64,000 nucleotides of DNA from Streptococcaceae bacterium ESL0687 (lineage in GTDB: Bacteria; Bacillota; Bacilli; Lactobacillales; Streptococcaceae). Location: assembly GCA_029392475.1 (NCBI GenBank), contig CP113940.1, positions 806,001 through 870,000 on the forward strand. Reading direction: 5' to 3'. Shown piece by piece: positions 15,832 through 26,660 of this stretch (its first letter is position 1; every line of letters starts with the position of its first letter). Below the pieces are notes generated by a model. That model did no database searches and was not told where the DNA came from. It saw only the letters and a program-made list of their open reading frames with translations. The position numbers were made by a program, and so were the translations under genes.

Positions 15832-17988
15832 ATGTCTTTAAAAAACCTTGGCGACGTTAGCTACTTTCGCCTAAACAATGAAATTAATATCCCAGTTAAT
15901 GGTCAAATCCCCCTCCATAAAGATCAAGAGGCACTTGAAGCTTTTTTTGTTGAAAATGTGCAGCCTAACCTTTTGACCTTTGATAGTCTACGTGACCGTT
16001 TTGACTACCTACTAGAACATGACTACATTGAACGTGATTTCTTAGAGCTTTACGACTTTTCTTTTGTGGAAGAGCTTAACGACTGGCTCTATGCCCAAGA
16101 CTTCCACTTCAAGTCATTTATGGCAGCCTACAAGTTTTATCAGCAATATGCCCTTAAAACAAATGACGGGGAATATTATTTGGAAAATATTGAAGACCGT
16201 GTCCTTTTAAATGCTCTCTACTTTGCGGATGGTGATGAAGATCTGGCCTGCGGGATTGCTGACGAAATCATCCACCAGCGCTACCAACCAGCAACACCAA
16301 GTTTTTTAAATGCTGGACGTAGCCGCCGTGGGGAGTTGGTATCATGTTTTCTGATTCAGCCGACTGACGACATGAACTCAATCGGCCGTTCTGTAAATAG
16401 CGCCCTCCAACTTTCTCGTATCGGTGGTGGAGTTGGAATCAACCTGTCTAACCTACGTGAGGCCGGAGCTCCAATCAAGGAAATCCAAAATGCCGCAAGT
16501 GGGGTTGTGCCTGTCATGAAACTTTACGAGGATTCATTCTCCTACTCTAACCAACTTGGCCAACGCCAAGGGGCAGGTGTTGTTTACCTGAACGTTTTCC
16601 ACCCAGATATCATAGCCTTTCTTTCAACTAAAAAGGAAAACGCCGATGAGAAAATCCGGGTTAAAACCCTGTCACTTGGGGTTACCATTCCTGACAAGTA
16701 CTATGAGCTGATCAAAAATAATGAGGATATGTACCTCTTTAGCCCCTATGATGTTGAACGCATCTACGGGACTCCATTTTCATATGTTGATATTACAGCT
16801 GAATATGACAAGATGGTGGCAAATCCTGATATTGCCAAGAAAAAAATTCGCGCCCGTGACCTAGAGCAGGAAATCTCAAAACTTCAACAGGAGTCAGGTT
16901 ACCCTTATATCGTAAATATCGACACGGCCAACAGGGCAAACCCAATTGACGGAAAAATCGTCATGAGTAACCTCTGCTCTGAAATCCTTCAGGTTCAAAA
17001 ACCCTCTCTTTTAAATGATGATCAGACCTATGCCGAACTTGGAACAGACATCTCTTGTAACCTGGGATCAACAAATGTTGTAAACCTAATGGAAACAAAA
17101 GATTTCGCAAAATCAATTGATTCAATGGTCAGAGCCCTTACCTATATTACAGATAAATCATCAATTGATGCAGTTCCTTCAATCAAGCATGGAAATGATC
17201 AGGCTCACACAATCGGTCTTGGTGCCATGGGTCTTCACTCATACTTCGCCCAAAATCACATTGAATACGGAAGCCCTGAATCAATTGAGTTCACTGATAT
17301 CTACTTCATGCTACTTAACTACTACTCACTACTTTCAAGCATGGAAATTGCCAAAGAACGTGGGATCAGCTTCCACAATTTCGACAAGTCTAAATATGCT
17401 GACGGCAGCTACTTCGATACTTATCTAGAAGACGAAATCATTCTTACACCGAAGATGGCGGGGCTTTTTGCCGGCATCCATATCCCTTCAAAAGCTGACT
17501 GGGCAAATCTGCGTGATAATGTTCAAAAACATGGCCTTTACCACCAAAATAGACTTGCTGTGGCGCCAAATGGATCAATCAGCTACATCAATGATGTGTC
17601 AGCAAGTATCCACCCAATCACCCAGCGTATTGAAGAGCGTCAGGAAAAGAAAACTGGTAAGATTTACTATCCAGCCCGTGGTCTTGCGACAGACACCATC
17701 CCTTACTATACAAGTGCCTATGATATGGACATGCGTCGTGTGATTGACGTTTATGCTGCTGCCACAAAACATGTGGACCAAGGACTAAGTCTGACTCTAT
17801 TTATTCGTTCAGAAATGCCTGAAGGACTATATGAGTGGAAGACAACACCTAAGCAAACAACCCGTGATCTGAACATCCTACGTAACTATGCTTGGAAACA
17901 GGGAGTTAAGAGCATCTACTACATCAGAACCTTCACTGACAATGGGGATGAGGTTGGTGCCAACCAATGTGAAAGCTGTGTAATTTAA
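15832..17988 (+). CDS. nrdE: Class Ib ribonucleoside-diphosphate reductase alpha subunit
   Basis: Catalytic subunit (718 aa) reducing ribonucleoside diphosphates to deoxy forms. Visible features are the N-terminal active-site cysteine in ELVSCFLIQPTDD (Cys172), the radical-site region NLCSEI and the C-terminal redox pair NQCESCVI that is recharged by NrdH. The open frame extends upstream to a TTG at 15796, but GGAG five bases before ATG 15832 and the family start MSLKNLGDVSYF fix the true start. It has no N-terminal ATP cone, as expected for NrdE rather than NrdA. It precedes nrdF by a few bases. Confidence 0.97.
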   Translation: MSLKNLGDVSYFRLNNEINIPVNGQIPLHKDQEALEAFFVENVQPNLLTFDSLRDRFDYLLEHDYIERDFLELYDFSFVEELNDWLYAQDFHFKSFMAAYKFYQQYALKTNDGEYYLENIEDRVLLNALYFADGDEDLACGIADEIIHQRYQPATPSFLNAGRSRRGELVSCFLIQPTDDMNSIGRSVNSALQLSRIGGGVGINLSNLREAGAPIKEIQNAASGVVPVMKLYEDSFSYSNQLGQRQGAGVVYLNVFHPDIIAFLSTKKENADEKIRVKTLSLGVTIPDKYYELIKNNEDMYLFSPYDVERIYGTPFSYVDITAEYDKMVANPDIAKKKIRARDLEQEISKLQQESGYPYIVNIDTANRANPIDGKIVMSNLCSEILQVQKPSLLNDDQTYAELGTDISCNLGSTNVVNLMETKDFAKSIDSMVRALTYITDKSSIDAVPSIKHGNDQAHTIGLGAMGLHSYFAQNHIEYGSPESIEFTDIYFMLLNYYSLLSSMEIAKERGISFHNFDKSKYADGSYFDTYLEDEIILTPKMAGLFAGIHIPSKADWANLRDNVQKHGLYHQNRLAVAPNGSISYINDVSASIHPITQRIEERQEKKTGKIYYPARGLATDTIPYYTSAYDMDMRRVIDVYAAATKHVDQGLSLTLFIRSEMPEGLYEWKTTPKQTTRDLNILRNYAWKQGVKSIYYIRTFTDNGDEVGANQCESCVI

Positions 17989-18001
17989 TATGGAGAATCA
18001 A

Positions 18002-18955
18002 ATGAACAACTACTATAAGGCCATTAACTGGAATGCCATTGAGGACATGATTGACAAGTCTACCTGGGAAAAATTAACTGAACAGTTCTGGTTAGACACC
18101 CGTATCCCCCTTTCAAATGACCTAGACGACTGGCGCCATTTATCTGATGAAGAAAAAGACTTAGTTGGTAAGGTCTTTGGCGGACTTACCCTCCTTGATA
18201 CCGTTCAATCAGAAACTGGGATGGACAGCCTTCGTGCTGATGCCCGCACCCAGCATGAGGAAGCAGTCCTTAACAACATCCAGTTCATGGAGTCAGTTCA
18301 CGCTAAAAGCTATTCAAGTATCTTTTCAACTTTAAACACTAAAAGTGAAATTGACGAGATCTTTGATTGGGTGGCTGAAAACGAAGCCCTTCAATACAAG
18401 GCTCAAAGAGTTAATGGGATTTACAAGGACGGAACTCCTCTAGAGAAAAAAGTTGCCAGCGTCTTCCTAGAAACCTTCCTCTTCTACTCAGGCTTCTTCA
18501 CTCCCCTTTACTATCTAGGTAACAACAAGCTATCAAATGTGGCTGAAATCATCAAACTTATCATCCGTGACGAGTCAGTCCACGGAACCTACATTGGCTA
18601 CAAGTTCCAGCTGGGTTATAATGAATTAAGCCCTGAAGAACAGGAAGCAATCAAGATGTGGGCCTATGACCTATTGTACGAGCTCTATGAAAATGAAGAG
18701 CGCTACACAGATGAACTTTATAAGAAACTTGGCTGGGATGAAGAGGTTAAAACCTTCCTTCGCTATAATGCCAATAAGGCTCTGATGAACCTTGGTTTTG
18801 AACCCCTCTTCCCTGACAATGCCAGCGACGTAAACCCAATCGTCATGAACGGTCTGTCTACAGGAACCAGCAACCATGACTTCTTCTCGCAAGTTGGTAA
18901 TGGCTACCTTCTAGGTCAGGTTGAAAGCATGCAAGAGTCAGACTACGACTATTAA
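18002..18955 (+). CDS. nrdF: Class Ib ribonucleotide reductase beta subunit
   Basis: Radical-generating subunit (317 aa) with a dimetal site. The metal ligands fall in the helices QSETGMDSL, NIQFMESVHAKSY, LETFLFYSGFF and IIRDESVHGTYIG. A first ATG (17990) exists, but GGAG lies six bases before ATG 18002, which gives the family start MNNYYKAINWNAIED, so the later start is used. It closes the operon and is followed by a strong terminator. Confidence 0.97.
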   Translation: MNNYYKAINWNAIEDMIDKSTWEKLTEQFWLDTRIPLSNDLDDWRHLSDEEKDLVGKVFGGLTLLDTVQSETGMDSLRADARTQHEEAVLNNIQFMESVHAKSYSSIFSTLNTKSEIDEIFDWVAENEALQYKAQRVNGIYKDGTPLEKKVASVFLETFLFYSGFFTPLYYLGNNKLSNVAEIIKLIIRDESVHGTYIGYKFQLGYNELSPEEQEAIKMWAYDLLYELYENEERYTDELYKKLGWDEEVKTFLRYNANKALMNLGFEPLFPDNASDVNPIVMNGLSTGTSNHDFFSQVGNGYLLGQVESMQESDYDY

Positions 18956-18961
18956 TAAAAG

Positions 18962-18990
18962 AAAAAGCAGACTCCAGGTCTGCTTTTTTA
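18962..18990 (+). terminator. nrdHIEF terminator
   Basis: An 11-bp stem AAAAAGCAGAC with its complement around TCCAG, then six T. It begins seven bases after the nrdF stop. Confidence 0.92.
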
Positions 18991-19004
18991 TTACTTGATG
19001 GACG

Positions 19005-19038
19005 AAAATAATCCCGGGAAACTCCCGAGATTATTTTT
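19005..19038 (-). terminator. mraY-side terminator
   Basis: The minus-strand hairpin pairs AAAATAATC..CGGGA with TCCCG..GATTATTTT across a small loop, with T-rich flank. It lies between the convergent nrdF and mraY genes. Confidence 0.85.
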
Positions 19039-19046
19039 TAATTTAC

Positions 19047-20039
19047 TTAATTTACATGGAAGTAAATTGCAAGGGCAAGCATACTTCCGACAAGGCCAAT
19101 TCCCCAAAAGAAGAAATCAACCTTCCACTCACTCCAGGCCTTACCATGACCTGTCAGGCCACCAAGTTCAAAGTGATGGTGAACAGGAGTCATGCGGAAA
19201 ATCCTTTTACCTCCTGTTGCCTTAAAGTAGCTAACCTGCATCATAACTGACATGGTTTCAAAGACATAGACAATCCCGATTAGAAGGAGGGTCCATTCAA
19301 CATGCAAAAGAATTGAAATTACAGCCAGGAAACCTCCTAAAGCTAAACTTCCCACATCCCCCATGAAAATTTTCGCAGGCTTATGATTATAGGTAAAGAA
19401 GGCTAAAAGTCCTCCAATTGTCGTCATAATAATCAAAAGAACATCATACTGCTTTTGATGAGCTGCTATAACTGCATAAGCAGAAAGGGAAATAACAACT
19501 GAAATACTTGCCAGACCATCAATTCCGTCTGTTAGGTTAACAGCGTTTGAAAAACCAACTAGCCAGAAGATTAGGAAGAAGGCAAAGAAAATTCCCACAT
19601 TCCACTTTAGGCCGAAAATATTAATAAAGTTGGCACCTTCCTCATTCATATAAAGAATGTAAGCAAAGATTCCTGTTACTATTTGGGCCAGAAGTTTCTG
19701 TAAACTTGTTAACCCCTGGTTTATTTGCTTGAATACCTTAAGAAAGTCATCAGCAAATCCAACACCTGCATAGGCTGCAAAGACTAACCAAGCAATCCAG
19801 AAGGCTGGGCTTACAAGGCCAGAAAGTACAGCAAAAATCAGAGAAATAGCAAGTGAACTGATGATGAAGACAATTCCTCCCATCGTAGGTGTACCAGCTT
19901 TTTTAGCATGCTGATGAACATCCTCATGCATCTGCTGGCCACCGATTTTCTTCTTGTGGAAGAATTTTATAAATTGCGGGATACCTACAAAGGTAGCAAT
20001 GAAGCTTACAAGTCCTGCAATTATTGTTTGTAAAGTCAT
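19047..20039 (-). CDS. mraY: Phospho-N-acetylmuramoyl-pentapeptide transferase
   Basis: Integral membrane enzyme (330 aa) that transfers phospho-MurNAc-pentapeptide to undecaprenyl phosphate to form lipid I. Conserved motifs are [10 protein letters not shown] near residue 45, GFADDFLKV near 100 (aspartate pair), [12 protein letters not shown] near 175 and the HHHFELGG loop near 285. About ten transmembrane helices are visible. It follows pbp2X by one base at the end of rsmH-ftsL-pbp2X-mraY. Confidence 0.97.
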   Translation of the reverse strand: MTLQTIIAGLVSFIATFVGIPQFIKFFHKKKIGGQQMHEDVHQHAKKAGTPTMGGIVFIISSLAISLIFAVLSGLVSPAFWIAWLVFAAYAGVGFADDFLKVFKQINQGLTSLQKLLAQIVTGIFAYILYMNEEGANFINIFGLKWNVGIFFAFFLIFWLVGFSNAVNLTDGIDGLASISVVISLSAYAVIAAHQKQYDVLLIIMTTIGGLLAFFTYNHKPAKIFMGDVGSLALGGFLAVISILLHVEWTLLLIGIVYVFETMSVMMQVSYFKATGGKRIFRMTPVHHHFELGGLTGHGKAWSEWKVDFFFWGIGLVGSMLALAIYFHVN

Positions 20040-20040
20040 T

Positions 20041-22278
20041 TTAAACTCCTAAATCTACAGTTAATTTTTGATTTTTCGATAAGGGGGTATTCATGGCGAT
20101 ACTTTGTCCGATAACCTTATTACCCGTTCCTGTGAATTCCAGATCAAGATCCATCCACTCAGCAAATTTTTCAATATCATACTTGGTCCAAGCAAAAACA
20201 TCTGGCATTTCAATGTCTCCGTCTGTCAGAAGAAGCACCCTCCGGTTTGGATCAACAGTTGTTCCCTCGCTTAGGGACTGTTTAACAACCTTATCTCCTG
20301 TACCAATTATTACAGGGGCAAGAATTTCCCTTCTTAGTCCTTCAGCAACGGTTCCTGGATCCTTGTCTAAGTAATTATCAATTTTAATCTTTTCATTGGT
20401 CAAACCAAGATTACTTGTTGATAGGGTATCCTTCATTTCCATGGCCCTTGTTAAAATTGGGTTGGCCACATCAGAAATGTAAGACAGACTCCATGTTTTA
20501 GGAATTTTTACAGTCATATACATGATAAATTCAGGATTTTCAGTAGGTACCATGGTAACAGCTGAATATATGTAGTTATTATCACCAGTCATATAGGCTC
20601 CATTTTGAGCGATTTGGGCTGTACCTGTCTTAACAGACACATTTTGACCTTCCACTTGGAAGAATGGCGCCTTGGTTAGACCATTATAGGCCGTACCAAA
20701 CTGCGGATCTGTACCGACACTAACCATGTATTGAAGGGTTTGGTTGGCTGCTGAAGCATCAACTGGCTTACCAATGATTTCTGGTGAAACCTGTCTCACC
20801 TTATCTCCTGTAACGATTTTATTTATGTAATGGGGCTCTAACATCACTCCACCATTAGTTATTGATAAAAATCCTCGAAGCATTTGAAGCTCTGTTACGT
20901 CAATCCCTTGACCAAAAGCACTCATGGCTGTTGTTACCACGTTAGCATCTGGGAATTGACCAGCATTTTCATGCCCTACACCCATATAAGTTGAAGTTCC
21001 AAATTTGAAACGTTTGAGGTAGTCTCTCCAAGTGCTTTCCCCAAGTTTTTGCTCCAAAAGGGTTAAACCAATATTACTTGAATAAGAGAAACCTTGGGCA
21101 AAGGTCATTGTTTTACCCTTAGGGTTACTTGCATAATCCCAGTCATGAATTGACGTATCAGCAATTTTTAAAGTTCCACTTGTATAGGTATCTGCTGGGT
21201 TAAAGACCCCTTGATTTATTGCAGATGCTAGGGTAAAGACCTTCATGGTCGATCCTGGTTCATAGTTGGCCTGGTAAAGGAGGTTGTTCCAGGTGAAGTT
21301 CGCAGAATCGTACCCTGTCTTTGTATCAGGGTTAAAGGTAGGTCTTTGACTGGTGGCAAGAATTTCACCGGTATCTGCCTTAACTAAGGTTGCAACAACC
21401 TCTTGGGCACCTGAATCTGCATAGGACTTATCAAGAAGAGTTTCTAGATAAGTTTGAAGGGATACATCAAGGGTCGTATAAACATCACTACCATTAACAG
21501 CTTCCTTGGTTGATTCAGTTGTTCCAGGAAGGGGTACTCCTGAAGTATTCTTTTGGAAGGTTTGTAATCCATTAGTTCCACTTAAAATGGAATTTAAACT
21601 TGCTTCAAGTCCATTCTGACCAGCAAGTCCTTGAGTTTCATCATCTGCATCCCTAAGTCCAGCCACTCCAATAAAGTGAGAGGCAAACTTACCATTAGGA
21701 TAACTTCTTGAAAGGTGAGATTCAAAGTTTATGCCCTTGATTCCTTCTTCCTCAGCCTTAGTTTCAATGGCATTACGGGTATTGTAGTCAATATTTGATC
21801 CCTTATTACCAAAGTAAACATAATTAACATTCTTGTTTTCTAGCTGACTTTTCACATAGTCGGAATCCATACCTAGGACATCCTTGAAAAGGGTTTCGAT
21901 TTTTTTGAAATCATCATCGTTTGCATAAAGGCGTACGTTTCCAACACCCACATATCTTTCATCCTTAATAACTGAGACAGTATAAGAACTTGAATCGATG
22001 GCTATAGGAACCCCGTGCCTATCAAAGATTGTTCCCCTTTTAGCCTGAATTACTTGAGTTTCCTGGAAGTTTTTCTTAGCCTTAGAACTTAGTTCCTCAC
22101 CTGCGACCTTATCTGTTGCAACAACCCAAATCAGACGGCCTGAGAAGACAACAAAGATTAAAAAGGTAACGATGAAGAAATTTTGACCCATGGCTTTCCT
22201 GTTTTGGCCTGGTGTACTCCTAACTCTCATGATGTAGTCCATCATTTTTTTAAAAGGAGCTAGTAATTTTTCTTTCAT
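20041..22278 (-). CDS. pbp2X: Penicillin-binding protein 2X
   Basis: Septal transpeptidase (745 aa), class B PBP. One transmembrane helix is at about 33-53, followed by the dimerisation domain. The transpeptidase motifs are STMK (343-346), SSN (400-402) and KTGT (550-553). Two C-terminal PASTA domains occupy about residues 610-745. The motifs are those of a susceptible-type enzyme; no mosaic change can be judged without a reference. It overlaps ftsL by four bases (ATGA) and precedes mraY. Confidence 0.96.
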   Translation of the reverse strand: MKEKLLAPFKKMMDYIMRVRSTPGQNRKAMGQNFFIVTFLIFVVFSGRLIWVVATDKVAGEELSSKAKKNFQETQVIQAKRGTIFDRHGVPIAIDSSSYTVSVIKDERYVGVGNVRLYANDDDFKKIETLFKDVLGMDSDYVKSQLENKNVNYVYFGNKGSNIDYNTRNAIETKAEEEGIKGINFESHLSRSYPNGKFASHFIGVAGLRDADDETQGLAGQNGLEASLNSILSGTNGLQTFQKNTSGVPLPGTTESTKEAVNGSDVYTTLDVSLQTYLETLLDKSYADSGAQEVVATLVKADTGEILATSQRPTFNPDTKTGYDSANFTWNNLLYQANYEPGSTMKVFTLASAINQGVFNPADTYTSGTLKIADTSIHDWDYASNPKGKTMTFAQGFSYSSNIGLTLLEQKLGESTWRDYLKRFKFGTSTYMGVGHENAGQFPDANVVTTAMSAFGQGIDVTELQMLRGFLSITNGGVMLEPHYINKIVTGDKVRQVSPEIIGKPVDASAANQTLQYMVSVGTDPQFGTAYNGLTKAPFFQVEGQNVSVKTGTAQIAQNGAYMTGDNNYIYSAVTMVPTENPEFIMYMTVKIPKTWSLSYISDVANPILTRAMEMKDTLSTSNLGLTNEKIKIDNYLDKDPGTVAEGLRREILAPVIIGTGDKVVKQSLSEGTTVDPNRRVLLLTDGDIEMPDVFAWTKYDIEKFAEWMDLDLEFTGTGNKVIGQSIAMNTPLSKNQKLTVDLGV

Positions 22279-22652
22279 TTGCTTGCTTTCCTAATATTTT
22301 TATCGTTTAGCTTTAGATTTTCTTTTTCAGCAATTTTCAAAACCCTGTCAGATCTTGATAGCTCTTGAATTTGCTGATTAAGCTCTTCTTGCTTGGTCTT
22401 TTTTTGAGAAATATTATATTGAATACGACCAAGATTCTCTTCTGTTTGGAAGATTCTTGTCTTAACAAAAATAATAGCTACAGCCATGACTATAATTGTT
22501 GCAACAACTGAAAAATAAAATACTTTTTCGATGGTTGAATATTTCTTAAATTTTTTGGCAAGAAGATTTGAAGAAAGTGACTCGGCCCGGATATGGTAAC
22601 TATCTTTGTGGGCTGCGTCACTTATATTAACTGGTTTTTTTGACTTAGCCAT
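22275..22652 (-). CDS. ftsL: Cell division protein FtsL
   Basis: Small bitopic divisome protein (125 aa) that works with DivIB and DivIC at the septum. A cytoplasmic basic N-terminus is followed by one transmembrane helix (about 45-68) and a coiled-coil-like extracellular segment rich in Glu, Gln and Leu. Sequence conservation in this family is low, so the call rests on size, topology and position between rsmH and pbp2X. Confidence 0.88.
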   Translation of the reverse strand: MAKSKKPVNISDAAHKDSYHIRAESLSSNLLAKKFKKYSTIEKVFYFSVVATIIVMAVAIIFVKTRIFQTEENLGRIQYNISQKKTKQEELNQQIQELSRSDRVLKIAEKENLKLNDKNIRKASK

Positions 22653-22656
22653 AGTT

Positions 22657-23613
22657 CTATCCTTTCGCCTGTGTTTCCCTTACCTTACGAGCCACGCGCA
22701 GTTTAGCACTGTGAGCCCTATTATTATGCTCAAGCTCTTCAGGACTTGCCAGAACTGGTTTTCTGTTGACAAGTTCTAATGTCGGAAGCATATCATCAGG
22801 AATCATCGGAAGTCCGCGCGGCACATCGACTGTACTGTATTCCTTAAAGATAGTCTTAGTCAAACGGTCTTCAAGTGAATGGAAGGTGATGACAGAGATT
22901 CTGCCTTCAACATCCAAGAGATCAATGGCCTGCTCGATTGAATCTTCAGCAGCACCAAGTTCGTCATTAACCTCAATGCGAATGGCCTGGAAGACTCTTT
23001 TAGCTGGATGCCCCTTTTTCTTAAGTTCCTTTTGAGGTAGGGCTGACTTAATCAATTCAGCCAGCTCAGTTGTGGTTTCAATTGGAGCAATTTTTCTTTG
23101 GGCTTCAATTTTTCTGGCAATCTGTTTTGAGTACTTTTCTTCCCCGTAGCGGAAAAAAATGCGGACTAGATCATTATAATCATAGTCATTTACCACCTCA
23201 TAGGCTGAAAGGGATGAGGTCTGGTCCATCCTCATATCGAGCCTTGCCTCATTACGATAGGAAAATCCGCGTTCAGCATCATCAAACTGAGGACTTGATA
23301 CACCTAGGTCATAGATGATTCCATCAATTTTTTCAATGCCAAGTTCAGCCAAAGCTGCCTTAAGATTTCTAAAGTTATTTTTTACAAGGACCACACGGCC
23401 TGCCTCAATGTGCTCGGCAAGTTTTTTTTCAGCATTATCATGAGCCACCTGGTCTTGGTCAAAGGCGTAAAGGCGACCACTTGTCAGCTTGCTTAAGATG
23501 TAGCTAGTGTGCCCTGCTCCCCCCATTGTCGCATCAACGTAAATTCCATCAGGTTTTACGTCAAGCATGTCCACAGTTTCATGCAGTAAAACTGTCTCAT
23601 GTTTAAAATCCAT
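22657..23613 (-). CDS. rsmH: 16S rRNA (cytosine-1402-N4)-methyltransferase
   Basis: RsmH/MraW (318 aa), which methylates C1402 of 16S rRNA near the decoding centre. The start [17 protein letters not shown], the SAM-binding segment [15 protein letters not shown] and the later [19 protein letters not shown] and TFHSLEDR motifs are all present. It heads the division/cell-wall run rsmH-ftsL-pbp2X-mraY and follows the FemABX gene with a 49-base gap. Confidence 0.96.
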   Translation of the reverse strand: MDFKHETVLLHETVDMLDVKPDGIYVDATMGGAGHTSYILSKLTSGRLYAFDQDQVAHDNAEKKLAEHIEAGRVVLVKNNFRNLKAALAELGIEKIDGIIYDLGVSSPQFDDAERGFSYRNEARLDMRMDQTSSLSAYEVVNDYDYNDLVRIFFRYGEEKYSKQIARKIEAQRKIAPIETTTELAELIKSALPQKELKKKGHPAKRVFQAIRIEVNDELGAAEDSIEQAIDLLDVEGRISVITFHSLEDRLTKTIFKEYSTVDVPRGLPMIPDDMLPTLELVNRKPVLASPEELEHNNRAHSAKLRVARKVRETQAKG

Positions 23614-23662
23614 ATTTACTCTCTTTCAACTAGCACTTACAAAACAACCATCAAGGAAGAGC

Positions 23663-24910
23663 TTATTTTCTTCCTAGAAGGGATTTAAGGGTAGTTATTA
23701 ATTTATATTTAAATTTATTGGGATAGTAGGTAAAATCCCCAATTTTCTCTTCAATGAAACCATTAAAATTTTGTTTAAATCCAAGAACTCCGTCACTGCC
23801 ATCAAAAATACCTGAAATTCCGTAAAAATTATAGCGAGGAATTTTTTGATCCATGGCCTTTTTCATTACAAATTCTTGAACGGCAAAGGGAGCATAAAAT
23901 CTTTTATACTTGTCATAACTTCCACTGAAGAGATAAACAAGTTCTGATGGTGAATAGATAAAAAGTCCAACCGAAGCTATGATGTCCTCTTGACCAAATT
24001 CAAGAATAAACTGGTTTGCTTCTTCAATCCTCTTTGTATAGGTTGAAATCTCTGCCACTTGTTCTCTTTTTTGATTATTCTTCTTCCTTGAATTTGGATT
24101 AACCGCTAAAAATTCTTCAATGGCTAGAAGATTTTTTTCAAGTTCCTCTTTGCGGTCTATAAGACTTGTTTTGTATTCCTTAAAATTTATTTCGGCTACT
24201 AAAAAGTCTGCCTGGTCACCAAAATTTTTATAGACATCTTGATAATAGGCTAAGCTCTTATCTTCATATCCACGCCTTTGGGCTGTATGAAGGGTAACTT
24301 CCTTAAATTTAGGTAGCTCTTCATAAGACATCCTTCTAACCTTAACACCAAATTGTCTGGTCTTTTTAATACTGTACTGACCGTCCTTGGTAAAGGATTT
24401 AAAGAGTGCATTATAATTAGCATAGGGTTCCAAATCTTTAGCATACTGCCAGCCTAAGACTTCACCACTTTTACTTCTTTCAAAGTTTAAAGCTTCCATA
24501 GCCACCCTAAGGTTTGAATGGACTTCATGTCTATCACTACCGCTACTTGCATAGGTTGCAGCATCGATATTTGGTCTAACAACAAGTTCTAAAACATTTC
24601 TCTTTTTTGCATACTTTTCTAGCTCTTTTAGGAAGAAAAGATAGGCTTCTTCATCATACTCCTTATAGATAGGACCGTAATTAAGTTCCATGTGGAAGCC
24701 ACCCATCATTTTTTTACTTATGACAAGGGCCGCTAAAAGGGGTAGATTTTCTTCAGAATTAAAAACTGCTAAAAAATCACAGGTCCAAGACTGATCAGCT
24801 AAGGTTTTTGACATTTCTTCAGTTTGCTGAAAACTTGAAGATTTTAATCTCTCTTTTGAATATTTTTCAAATTCATTTGCAGATATTTCTTTAAAGTAAT
24901 AATTTTTCAA
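23663..24910 (-). CDS. FemABX-family aminoacyltransferase (MurM/MurN-like)
   Basis: Peptidoglycan cross-bridge enzyme (415 aa) expected to add amino acids from aminoacyl-tRNA to the stem-peptide lysine of lipid II. Two GNAT-like halves are separated by a charged helical arm at about 245-300 (DRKEELEKNLLAIEEFLAV), the usual Fem coiled coil. The C-terminus has YNFYGISGIF, a family hallmark. The start is TTG at 24908-24910, with GGAG seven bases upstream; the next in-frame ATG is 32 codons later. Its position beside the dcw-type genes fits a cell-wall role. Which residue it adds is not predictable from sequence. Confidence 0.9.
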   Translation of the reverse strand: MKNYYFKEISANEFEKYSKERLKSSSFQQTEEMSKTLADQSWTCDFLAVFNSEENLPLLAALVISKKMMGGFHMELNYGPIYKEYDEEAYLFFLKELEKYAKKRNVLELVVRPNIDAATYASSGSDRHEVHSNLRVAMEALNFERSKSGEVLGWQYAKDLEPYANYNALFKSFTKDGQYSIKKTRQFGVKVRRMSYEELPKFKEVTLHTAQRRGYEDKSLAYYQDVYKNFGDQADFLVAEINFKEYKTSLIDRKEELEKNLLAIEEFLAVNPNSRKKNNQKREQVAEISTYTKRIEEANQFILEFGQEDIIASVGLFIYSPSELVYLFSGSYDKYKRFYAPFAVQEFVMKKAMDQKIPRYNFYGISGIFDGSDGVLGFKQNFNGFIEEKIGDFTYYPNKFKYKLITTLKSLLGRK

Positions 24911-24944
24911 AACAAATCTCCAAATTCTCTCGTTTATAATCTAT

Positions 24945-24977
24945 CTAAAAAAGGCTTGAAAAGCCTTTAATATTATA
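24945..24977 (-). terminator. recN operon terminator overlapping a possible femX promoter
   Basis: The minus-strand stem AAAGGCTT / AAGCCTTT with a T-run follows recN. An extended -10 (TGGTATAAT, TATAAT at 24972-24977) lies immediately before the stem, so a transcript from it would start inside the hairpin and escape termination. The -35 is weak. Confidence 0.7.
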
Positions 24978-24997
24978 CCATATTTTCAGTATCTTTT

Positions 24998-26659
24998 TTA
25001 GTTAATATTTAAAAGTCTCTCAGCCTGGGCGAGGGCTTCCTTGGTAATGTCATCACCTGCAAGCATCTTAGCAACCTCTTGGATTCTTTCATCCTTAGAA
25101 AGTCTTCTGACAGTTGATTTTGTTACATGGTCATCACTTTCTTTTTCAATATAAAATTGAGTATCAGCTATGGCAACCACTTGGGGTAAATGGGAGATGC
25201 ATAGGACCTGACCTGCTTGAGATATTTTATAAATTTTACTGGCTATGGCCTGGGCTACTCTTCCAGAAACTCCTGTATCAACCTCATCAAAGACAATACT
25301 TGTCTTATTTTCCTTCCTTGAAAAAGAAGATTTTATAGCAAGCATAAGCCTACTTAACTCCCCACCCGATGCTGTCTTAGCAAGAGGTTTAAAACCTTCT
25401 CCGGGATTGGTTTGAATGAAAAATTCAACATGCTCATTTCCCTGCCTACTGAATTTTGATTTCTTAAAATCAACCTTGAAGTCAGCCTTTTCCATATACA
25501 GATCTTGCAGTTCCCGTTTAATATCTGCTTGCAAGCTCTCTGCCAACTTCCTTCTAGCCTGATTTAGTTTGTCACTAGTAAGGACTAACTCTCGTTCAGC
25601 TTCTTTAACAAGAGATTCTAAACTTTCATCAGCACTATCATCTCCAGTAAGATCAACTAATTCTTGTTTGATATTTTCAAGATAAGCTAAAATATCATAA
25701 AGCTCAGGACCATATTTTTTCTTCAAGGTTGCCAAATGAGAGATTCGGTCCTCTAGAAAAATTAATTCATTGGGATTAAAATCAAGATCATCCAAGGCCT
25801 TGGCAATACTTACTGTCAAATCTTCCAAAATATAATAGTTTTCAGTCAATTTGGCCGATATTTCCTTATATTGGGGTGAAAAATCTTCAATGGATTCCAT
25901 CTCATTCATGGCCTGGCGAATATTTGATAGACTTGAATAATCCTCATCATCTAAGGAATTATAGGCTGAACTTAAAGAATCAATAATATTTTTACTGTTT
26001 GCTAAAAGTTCCCTTTTCCCCTCAAGAAGACCATCTGTTTCCAAATCAATCTGCGCTCCTTCAATTTCATCAACTTGAAACTGAAGGATATCAATCCTTT
26101 GGGCAAACTCCTGCTCATTTCGCTTACGATCAATAAGTTTTTTTCTAAGCTGCTTATATTTTTCAAAATTTTCCTGGTAGGATGCCTTAAGATTTAAAAA
26201 GTCCTGATCACCAAATTCATCAAGCATAACCTGATGCATCTTGACATCCATCAGCTCCTGGTGGTCATGTTGACCATGAATATCTACCAGCTGTTCACCA
26301 ATCTCTTTTAGGGTGCTTAAATTGACCATGTGGCCATTTATTCGGCAGACACTGCGACCTGTTGAAAAAACTTCCCGCCTTAAAATCAATTCCCCATCAT
26401 CTTCTATTCCAAGAGAGGACAACTTTTCTTTTAAAAAGGGAGTTGATTCATAGAAAAAGAGACCTTCGATTTGTGACTTGTCAGCCCCCTTACGAACAAA
26501 GGCTGCACTAGCACGACTTCCAAGCAGAAGATTCATGGCATCAATAATTATTGATTTACCTGCCCCAGTTTCCCCTGTCAAAATCGTCATCCCATTATCA
26601 AACTGCAAGTGAATATCTTCAATAATGGCAAAATTTTTAATGGAAATATCTTGTAAAAT
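24998..26659 (-). CDS. recN: DNA repair protein RecN, probable AUU start
   Basis: SMC-like ATPase (553 aa) for double-strand break repair. Walker A is GETGAGKSI near residue 32, a long coiled coil spans about 150-380, and the C-terminal signature and Walker B are SGGELSRLMLAI and SIVFDEVDTGVSG. A GTG at 26666-26668 overlaps the last G of AGGAGG (26668-26673) and has no spacing. ATT at 26657-26659 is eight bases after it and falls exactly where streptococcal RecN proteins (MLLEISIKNFAII type) begin. I therefore favour AUU initiation. It is the last gene of the folD-recN operon, one base after the argR stop. Confidence 0.93.
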   Translation of the reverse strand: MLQDISIKNFAIIEDIHLQFDNGMTILTGETGAGKSIIIDAMNLLLGSRASAAFVRKGADKSQIEGLFFYESTPFLKEKLSSLGIEDDGELILRREVFSTGRSVCRINGHMVNLSTLKEIGEQLVDIHGQHDHQELMDVKMHQVMLDEFGDQDFLNLKASYQENFEKYKQLRKKLIDRKRNEQEFAQRIDILQFQVDEIEGAQIDLETDGLLEGKRELLANSKNIIDSLSSAYNSLDDEDYSSLSNIRQAMNEMESIEDFSPQYKEISAKLTENYYILEDLTVSIAKALDDLDFNPNELIFLEDRISHLATLKKKYGPELYDILAYLENIKQELVDLTGDDSADESLESLVKEAERELVLTSDKLNQARRKLAESLQADIKRELQDLYMEKADFKVDFKKSKFSRQGNEHVEFFIQTNPGEGFKPLAKTASGGELSRLMLAIKSSFSRKENKTSIVFDEVDTGVSGRVAQAIASKIYKISQAGQVLCISHLPQVVAIADTQFYIEKESDDHVTKSTVRRLSKDERIQEVAKMLAGDDITKEALAQAERLLNIN

Positions 26660-26660
26660 T